DNA from: Candidatus Altimarinota bacterium | GTDB taxonomy: Bacteria > Patescibacteriota > Gracilibacteria > BD1-5 > UBA2023 | Length of the DNA stretch: 64,000 bases | NCBI GenBank assembly: GCA_028685185.1 | Contig: JAQUEK010000001.1 | Location: 66,338-130,337 of the forward strand | Direction: 5' to 3' | Part shown: piece after piece, positions 57,028-64,000 of the stretch | Position numbering within the stretch: the stretch's first letter is position 1 | How the letters are laid out: each line of letters opens with the position of its first letter | Translations under genes and position numbers: made by a program | Notes under the pieces: generated by a model | The model's input: the letters and a program-made list of their open reading frames with translations, nothing else | What the model was told of the DNA's origin: nothing | The model's database searches: none

Positions 57028-58674
57028 ATGAAAAGAATACTCTTTTTTACATTCATTTTTCTAGGCTTAATAAGGATTTCTTTTGTAAGCGCGTTCATAT
57101 GAGAAAGCATAGAGCTGAATCTGTACAATAAAGTGGATTCAGGAGTTATAAAGATAAAGAAACAGCTTATGGAAAAGGAGCTGAAATGAAGCAGCAGCTC
57201 TATCAATAATATAATGAAAAGAAGCTGATTGCAGAGATATTTCGATGAAAATTGGGATTTCAGCGAATCTGAGCTTAATAAGATAAAAAATGGCTCTATA
57301 TCAGATATAACCAAACACCTCAAAAGCGAATACCGTGAAGATAAGAATCTGAATACTTGAAAATTCGCTGAAATAACAAAGACCATCAACGAATGGAGAG
57401 AAAACAAAAATATCAAGGTTGAAAAGAATATCTCTAACATGACTGAACTTTGATCGATATGATTATATTATGATTGAGACACTTGAAATTCATGATATGA
57501 TATCATGTATGATATGGAACAAATAAACAGTGTTATATTCAGCAAAGACCTTCCGTATAATTGAAAAGAGAATATAAATACTGCGAAATTGGATTTCTGA
57601 AGCCTTATAAACAGTCCTTCCCCTTCTTCTCAATCTCAATGAATAGCCGAAATACCTCTACCGGTCGAAGCAGTGCTGCAAAATAATAATACAAACCCTT
57701 GAACATGAACACCAAATCTTAATCCGCAAACCCAAACAATCAACAGTACGGATGTGATAAATAATCTTGCTAATAGCACTACCCTAAGCAATAAATGTAT
57801 TACCGGTAATATATTAAATGATAATTCTGATAATACAGCATCATCAGCGGGCAATTCATATGCTGCAGATAGCATATTGAATGACAAGAATCTGTTGAAT
57901 GATATAAATGATCAGCTTGTAAGCTGAACTAATAGCAGCACTTCAATCTGATGACAAACAACACAGGACGCTTGACAAGCACCGGTGGTTAATAATTGAA
58001 TCACAGCTTGATCAAGCTTATCAGATACTTTTCCATGCAGTGATATCTTCTGTATCCAGATAGAATTCACGATGTATACTCAAAATCTTTTATGATGAAG
58101 TAAAACCAAAAGCATTGAATCAATCTTAGAGAAGAATTATAAGATAGCCGATAAGATATCTTCTACACCTCTTATCCAATCAGAAATGACAAAGACGAAT
58201 TTCTCGCTTTCTATATTGAAAAACCTGAAGTTATGAAAGATGCTCCATATGTGAATAGTAATATCAAGTCTTCCCTTACCTATCTTATCTCTGAATAAAT
58301 GAACTCCATCAGGGAATGGAGGTGAAGTTTGAATAAAGCAGGATTTCATAGATGAGCAGATATATATAAATTCTTTCAGTCAATATTGATTGAAATATAA
58401 GTCTCAGAATGATCTAAGCGATGATGCTGCAGATTTAGCAATGAAAAACTGTCTGAAGCTAAACACTGAAGATTGCAACAAGAAGCTTTCAAAAATAAGT
58501 TCAGCTATAAATCCAACACCGCAATACAACAAGATGATCTATAACTCCATGAAGAATGAGTATCTTTGAAGTTTCAACAATGACCTGATGGCTCTTATAG
58601 GATATTCTCAACAGCTAGGTTCGAAAATCGATACCATTACGAATATTTCCAAAAAAACAAAGAAAGAAAAATAA
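57028..58674 (+). CDS. Secreted protein 1 of the clpC operon
   Basis: 548 residues, no family recognised. Signal peptide MKRILFFTFIFLGLIRISFV. A helical part (about 25-150), an Asn/Thr/Ser-rich linker (about 190-330, with NNTNPGTGTPNLNPQTQT) and a C-terminal domain starting with the Cys motif FPCSDIFCIQIEFTMYTQNL. Two more Cys appear in NCLKLNTEDCNKK. It begins 2 nt after the clpC stop. The CxDIxC motif recurs in the next gene, so the two may be distant relatives or partners at the cell surface. Confidence 0.75.
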
Positions 58675-58682
58675 TAATTCAT

Positions 58683-59948
58683 ATGAAGATGAAAAAAATA
58701 AAAATTATAACATTTCTTTTGCTTATGCTTTCATCAAGCATGGCTTTTGCTGGGTGAGAATGTAAGATAAAAAGCTGACCTTCAGAAAAAGTCGCAGGGT
58801 ATATAGATGAATTGAATGCCGCCCTCTCTTGAATCAGATCTAATTCAAAGAATTCATGCTCCACTTGAAAAGGAATAATAAACAATCCTTTTGAGAAATC
58901 TTGAGATCTTGTTGTAAAAAGCACTAATGATCTTACTGATTTTTCAAGCTTCACCAACTGATTCAAAATCCTTCAGTTTGTTTTTGATGGATCGATTCCT
59001 GATCCTGTGTATAGGGATTATACGCTATTGAAATCGCTTAATGAAAAGATCAATGGATATGTAGATGATGTGTCGCAGAAATGTAGCTTGAACAAAAAAA
59101 TAACTTCAAGCACAGTATGAAACTTCCTATTGAAATATTGAAATACAAACTATGAAAACCTGAGCGTATCTAAAATTTTTGAAAAAATAAAGAAGATAAA
59201 CAACGATGTTTTCTCTAATTATACATCCATAGTTATATGAAATGAGGTAAATTCAGATGTTCCTTGAATGCAGGAATTGAACGATGATATGCTTTATACC
59301 TATTCCCCTGATGCTGTGGACCTATCAGATTGTAAGCAAGAGAATTGAAAGAAGATTTTAGATAAGCTATGAGAACTGGCTAAGCTTTGAAAAAGCATGT
59401 CTAACTGAATAAAAATATGGAAACAGTCATTCAAACTGCTTTTCTGAGGATGAAGCAAAGAATATGCAGAAACAGAAAAACAGCTATTACAGGAACATTT
59501 AAAGAAACAGTGACTTAAAGAAGATACTATTGCAAAGATGACAGGTAATCTTGAGAGATTCAACTCATGTGCAGATATACTCTGTAATATAAATGATATC
59601 TGAAGCAGGATATATTCAAGCATAACTTATGTAACGAAACAATTTTCTGATATGAAAAACGGTGTTGTCAAAAATGCCAAAGGAACTCAAAGCTACAAGA
59701 AAAATACAGCAAAAATCGAGGCACAAGAAAAAATACAAGAGGAGTTGACAATAGATAAGGAAAATCTGAGAAAGATAATGGAAATGCAGGATTCTAGCTT
59801 ATCTGCAACTTTAGATATCCTTGTTGATACGCATCTTAATCTTAAGAAGATAGGTGAACAGATGACAAATGAAAGTATAAAAGCATCACAGGAATTATGT
59901 AATATTCAAGCCGCATGAGCTCAATGAACCACATGTAACTTCAAATAA
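58683..59948 (+). CDS. Secreted protein 2 of the clpC operon
   Basis: 421 residues, no family recognised. Signal peptide MKMKKIKIITFLLLMLSSSM then AFAGGECKIK. It carries six or more Cys, including NSCSTGK, DDVSQKCSLNKK and the motif FNSCADILCNINDI, like the CSDIFC of the preceding protein. The C-terminal 110 residues are a Lys/Glu-rich coiled coil (TAKIEAQEKIQEELTIDKEN) ending in GTTCNFK. It starts 8 nt after gene 1. Start at 58683 or the second ATG at 58689. Confidence 0.75.
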
Positions 59949-59949
59949 A

Positions 59950-61284
59950 TTAAAATTCCTCGGAATGCTGCTTATCAATATCGTAGAATTTCATAAATTT
60001 CTTTTCGAATTTTAAATCTATCTGACCAACCGGTCAATTTCTGTTTTTCCTTACAAATATATTTGTGATTCATTTGTTTTCACTGAACTCATCATAGTAA
60101 TCATCCCTATATATCATCATTACTATATCAGCATCCTGCTCTATAGATCACGATTCTCTCAGATCAGACAGAATCGGTTCTTTACTGGTTCTTGATTCTA
60201 CTCAACGATTCAGCTGTGATAATATCAGAACCGGAACATTAAGCTCTCTTGCTAGAGATTTGATTCATCTGCTTATATCTGACACTTCCTGAACACGGTT
60301 CATGGAATTTCAGCTTGTCATCAGCTGAAGGTAATCTATAACTATGAAATCAAGTCATGATTCCATCTTAAGTCTTCTTGCCTTTGATTTAACTTCCAAT
60401 AGGTTTCATCCTGCTGAATCATCTATAAATATCGAGGTCTTAGATAATCTTTCAAGCGCATCTCACATTTTTGAGAATTCATCATCTTCCAAATCTCATT
60501 TATGAAGTTTCCAGCTATCTACTCACATAGTTGAACATATCAACCTATCTGTCAATTGTTCTTTGCTCATTTCTAGAGAGAATACAGCAACATTTTTTCA
60601 TTGCTCTCACACAGATTGTGCTATATTCAATGCCAAGGCCGTTTTTCACATTGATGGACGAGCAGCCAGAATTATCATATCTCATCACCTCAATCATCCT
60701 AGCTTCATATCCATGCTTTTGAATCATGTCTTAAGCCTTCATGCTTCTGCGTTTTCAGGGTTTGAATGTATTTCAGCGAATTCCTCGTATCTAAGATTCA
60801 AGATATCCTTTATATGAACAAGCTTATTCTGAATAAATGTCTGTGTAACTGAAAATAAGGCCTGTTCTGATTTCTCCAACAACCTGTTTATCTCTGATTC
60901 TTCATCATAACCTGTGACAGTTATCTCATTTCAGGCTTTTATAAGTTTCCTTAATATACTTTTGTTTTTGATTATCTGCGCGTATTGATAGATATTTGCG
61001 CTTGTAAAGACACTATTTGTAAGCTCTATAAGATACATGTTTCATCAGATTTTTTCAAGTTCTTGTCTATCATCTAAAAGTTCTTTGACTGTCAGAAGAT
61101 CTATAGGCTTGTTTTTCATGAAAAGATCCAGCATCGCTTGAAAAATCACACCATTGCTTGGCTCATAGAAATCAACCGATTCGATGAAACCGGAAATCTG
61201 AACCATTCAATCCTTATCTATAAGAATTGACCCTAATACTCATCTTTCCGCATCGACAGAATGTGGAGGAACCTTTGAAATCAT
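59950..61284 (-). CDS. dnaB: Replicative DNA helicase DnaB
   Basis: 444 residues. N-terminal helical domain MISKVPPHSVDAERGVLGSI, LIDKDGMVQISGFIESVDFY, NMYLIELTNSVFTSANIYQY. The RecA-like motor has Walker A AARPSMGKTALALNIAQS, then VFSLEMSKEQLTDR, and the C-terminus ends FYDIDKQHSEEF. It is the ring helicase that opens the replication fork. TGA codes the P-loop glycine of SMGKT. No intein seen. Confidence 0.95.
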
Positions 61285-61323
61285 TTTATTATTGATGTTA
61301 ATAAATAATCTTAGCTCTGGATT

Positions 61324-62208
61324 TTAACCTTTGAAATTCTTTTCAAGCTCCAATTCGAGCTTTAGCTTTTCAATCAGATCAAGCACTTTGGAATTATATG
61401 GTTCAAGTTGCTTTACTTTATTAAGCATTTCAAGTGCTTCCTGTCTTTCTGACAGATTTATATGATTCAGCGCTTGAAGATAGATTATATCTATGCTTCT
61501 TGGGTTATTTTTCAGGAATTTTTTCGCATGAGCCTTCGAATCATCAAAATATGAAAGATGATGGGAAAGGTTGGCAAGCATCTCTATCGCTTCGATATTT
61601 GTTTCATCGATGGAATGAAGCTTTTTGTATATCTCATATGCAATCTCATATTTTGCCTGGACAGAAAGGACAAATCAAAGTTTAAGATAAATCTCTATAT
61701 CAAGATCATTCAATACGATAAGATCCTTATAGATAAGTTCAGCTTTCTTATAATCCTTATCCTTTTCATACATCGATGCAAGAAGTATATTCAGCTCCTT
61801 GTTGAATTTATCAATGCTAAGTCACTCGATTATCTTGGCTTTTGCATCTATATATTCTCATCTGGCAAGCTTTGTCTTGGCTATCTTGATAAATTCACCT
61901 ATAGTATCCTTCTGTTCGGATGTAAGAGCTTCTCATTCTTTCTTCTTAGTTTCTTCCTTGTTAGTTACAGAGGTTTCTACATCAGATGAAATTTCATCTT
62001 GAGTTGTATTATTGGTCTCTGAGATATTCACTTCATTAAGCTTGCTTTCGATTTCCTCGATATTGTATTTTTTCGGTTTTATGATTTTTATTACCCTGTT
62101 CAAAAAGAAAGACATATCATATAATAAGTGCAATACTATATATGCCAGATTCAAGAGAAGGAATATTATTTCGTATTTTACAACAGAACTTGATAAAAAA
62201 AAGTCCAT
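61324..62208 (-). CDS. Membrane-anchored TPR protein
   Basis: 294 residues. One N-terminal membrane helix (EIIFLLLNLAYIVLHLLYDM), a charged linker rich in Thr/Asn/Glu (about 45-95), then at least four TPR-like units: IAKTKLARGEYIDAKAKIIE, LASMYEKDKDYKKAELIYKD, LGFVLSVQAKYEIAYEIYKK, LNHINLSERQEALEMLNKVK. TPR arrays mediate protein contacts, here at the inner face of the membrane. Partner unknown. Confidence 0.85.
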
Positions 62209-62275
62209 AGCAGTTTCTTAAAAATAATGCATAGAATATATGGATTTTTTATAAATTTTCAATTTTAAATTAATT

Positions 62276-62304
62276 TTGCACAAAATCATGTGTTTTATTA
62301 TAAT
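62276..62304 (+). promoter_or_regulatory. Near-consensus promoter at 62.3 kb
   Basis: TTGCAC at 62276-62281, exactly 17-bp spacer, TATAAT at 62299-62304. It drives a short unit ending at the terminator 62536-62567. Confidence 0.8.
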
Positions 62305-62319
62305 TTGATTATAACATAT

Positions 62320-62429
62320 ATGAAAATTTGAATAAGGAAGGCGTAGTAACTTTAGTCACGATTGCATTATTCGGGATGTTCAATATGTTTCTAGGTAAAA
62401 CTGGTGAGAATGTTTCAAGAAAAGAGTAA
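62320..62429 (+). CDS. Possible small membrane peptide, frame offset by one A
   Basis: Sixteen bases after the -10 box lies ATG AAA ATT, which soon meets TAG. In the -1 frame (in-frame TTG at 62328) a hydrophobic peptide continues: LNKEGVVTLVTIALFGMFNM, then FLGKTGENVSRKE, TAA 62427-62429. One more A in the AAAA run after the ATG would give a clean 36-residue peptide beginning MKNLNKEG with one membrane helix. So it is a real small gene with an indel, or a relic. Its four glycines are all GGN. No relative recognised. The rest of the gap up to 62602 holds only the terminator. Confidence 0.4.
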
Positions 62430-62535
62430 AAACATTGCATCTCTTGATTGTAATGATTAGAATCAAAGTTCTGTAACTGAAAAAAAAGAAATATCCTTTT
62501 CTTATATAACTGATTCTATTAGTATATTAAGCTCT

Positions 62536-62567
62536 AAAATCCCAAAATATATTTTGGGATTTTTTTA
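62536..62567 (+). terminator. Terminator of the 62.3-kb unit
   Basis: AAATCCCAAAATA, complement, then TTTTTTT on the plus strand. With the promoter at 62276 it frames a transcript of about 250 nt. Confidence 0.85.
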
Positions 62568-62602
62568 TTTTGTATAAACTATGGAAATATTAAGATAATA
62601 AA

Positions 62603-63229
62603 ATGCTTGAAATAAAAAATTTAAGGCTGAAATATATTGATTCCAAGGATTTCATTTTGGATTGAATCTCTTTCAATCTCAGAAAATGAGAGATTTTTTC
62701 AATACTATGACCTTCTTGATGCTGAAAGACGACCCTGATAAATGCAATAGGTGGTTTGCTCGATGAGAATGAAGTCATTCTTCATTGAGAGGTAAATCTT
62801 CATAATGAAAACATTTGAATCGTATTTCAGACACCCTCCCTGATTCCATGGAAAACCGCATACGAAAACATTTCAATCGTATTAAAGAAGCAAGATGATG
62901 AAAAGATCCTCAGATTATTCAAAATGGTCGATCTTCAGTGATATGAAGGATATTTTCCAAAAAAACTATCGATCTGAATGCAACAAAGATTGAATTTCAT
63001 AAGGGCATTGGCTATCGATCCTGATATATTGCTTTTAGATGAACCCTTTTCAGCACTCGATACAGTTACCAAGAAAAAGATAATGACGGAGTTCAAGGAT
63101 ATATTGGAAGACAGAAATATAGCATGTATTTTTGTCACTCATAATGAAAATGAAGCGGAATTCCTATCAAAAAAGATAATCTATCTTACACAGAAGCCTA
63201 CAAAAATTAAAAAAACGGAAAATGCTTAA
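62603..63229 (+). CDS. ABC transporter ATP-binding protein, TauB/SsuB-like
   Basis: 208 residues. Walker A ILGPSGCGKTTLINAIGGLL, Q-loop GIVFQTPSLIPWKTAYENIS, signature KKLSIGMQQRLNFIRALAID, Walker B PDILLLDEPFSALD and FVTHNENEAEFLS. The W-K-T after the Q-loop and the short length are typical of the nitrate/sulfonate/taurine importer ATPases. It overlaps the permease gene by 8 bp. Confidence 0.92.
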
Positions 63230-63983
63230 AAACAAATCAAATTACATAAGCATATGAGTTATATTCATATTTTTTATCATATGGCAACTATTAGGAACGT
63301 ATGGAATAGTCTCTACAGTTCTCATAAGTTCGCCGGAATTTGTTTTCAATAGACTCATGGAAATGCTTGGAGATTGATCTCTGGTTGAAAATCTGCAATT
63401 CAGTATATCGAACCTTACGATATGATTGATCATCTCTATATTATCAGGAATAATCCTATGACTTGTTTTCCATTTTTCAAATTTCCTGTATTCATTTTTC
63501 AAGCCCATGGTATTCTCTTTGAATTCATTACCTCTTATAAGCCTATTGCCTCTTATATTGCTTTGGTTCGGCTTTGAGGATTTTGCGAAAATCTTAACGA
63601 TAGTGGTATTCTGCACACCTACAATAATAATAAACATGTATAACTGACTTAAAAGCGTAAATAAGGACCTATTGCTTGTATCTAAGGCTTTCAGATTAAA
63701 CAGGATCAAACATATCTGGTCAATATTGTTTTTCTGAGCATTGCCATATATATTCACATGAATAAAAATTTCCATATGAAAAGCTATAATATGACTTGTC
63801 CTGTCTGAGATGTTCTGATACTGAAAATGAATATGATATCTTCTTTTCTTATATAGTTCAGCTTCTGACACGACATGATTATTGCTGATAACCTTTATTC
63901 TGCTGCTGATAAATTATGTATTTATATTCTTATTAAATGCCATAAAACTCAATATTTTAAAAAAATATGATTATAATGTTTAA
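63222..63983 (+). CDS. ABC transporter permease, TauC/SsuC-like
   Basis: 253 residues with six membrane helices. Start ATG overlaps the ATPase end. IGVIFIFFIIWQLLGTYGIV, SPEFVFNRLMEMLGDGSLVE, ISNLTIGLIISILSGIILG and the EAA-type loop VSKAFRLNRIKHIWSILFFG, then ALPYIFTGIKISIGKAIIGL fit the BPD_transp_1 domain of the sulfonate/taurine/thiamine-precursor group. A substrate-binding protein gene may lie beyond the right edge. Substrate unknown. Confidence 0.9.
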
Positions 63984-64000
63984 AAAATAAAGGTTATTTT

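Overview
The window reads as a bacterial chromosome segment that translates UGA as glycine (genetic code 25, known from Absconditabacteria/SR1 and Gracilibacteria in the Candidate Phyla Radiation). Under the standard code nearly every gene is broken. With TGA = Gly and only TAA/TAG as stops, long frames open that match known families, and TGA falls on invariant glycines: two glycines of the FtsK Walker A (GQTGSGKS), the LeuRS HMGH motif, the DnaB P-loop (SMGKT) and HrcA, Ddl and RNase R motifs. In ddl I count 18 TGA among 21 glycine codons. DNA is strongly AT-rich, genes are tightly packed, convergent stops often touch or overlap, and several families appear in shortened form (HrcA, PriA), as expected for a small-genome epibiont. 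All coordinates below use code 25 unless stated.

Layout. 1-4.7 kb: Gly/Arg-rich tail of an RNA-binding protein, S51 peptidase, leuS, hrcA. 4.8-5.6 kb: two small orphan genes without any TGA codon, ending in a 32-bp perfect palindrome. 5.6-17.4 kb: ftsK, a membrane protein, ddl, a thioredoxin-like protein with a Cys-rich tail, rplY, a winged-helix protein, a TIM-barrel protein, two unknowns, serS, a methyltransferase, a PH-like membrane protein, chorismate mutase and tyrA. 17.4-21.4 kb: an operon of two ABC-2 permeases, their ATPase, a tandem two-Nudix protein and a single Nudix protein. 21.5 kb: a small GX3-repeat gene that ends in TGA, out of keeping with the genome's code. 21.8-38.2 kb: a large VirB6/TrbL-like membrane protein, a coiled-coil membrane protein, a PGRP amidase-SpoIID fusion, nrdR, a PriA C-terminal half, an MFS transporter, RNase R, a 1183-residue degenerate-GGDEF/EAL protein, a 3D/peptidoglycan-binding protein and a small membrane protein.

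38.3-44.6 kb is a glycan block: Wzx-like flippase, a giant multi-pass GT-C-like protein and phosphomannomutase/phosphoglucomutase. 45.2-51.4 kb (minus) is the most striking operon: an exported FMN-binding protein; a membrane reductase joining a ferric-reductase/MsrQ-like haem domain, a rubredoxin and an FAD/NAD(P)H reductase; a small exported protein; a Gmad2 protein; and a response regulator/histidine kinase pair. It looks like a self-contained, signal-controlled route for moving electrons from cytosolic NAD(P)H across the membrane to a flavoprotein.

51.7-64 kb: lemA-htpX, a coiled-coil membrane protein, clpC followed at once by two secreted proteins sharing a CxDIxC motif, dnaB, a TPR membrane protein, a small transcription unit with a good promoter and terminator, and a TauBC/SsuBC-like ABC importer cut by the right edge. 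I found no rRNA, tRNA, CRISPR array or insertion sequence.
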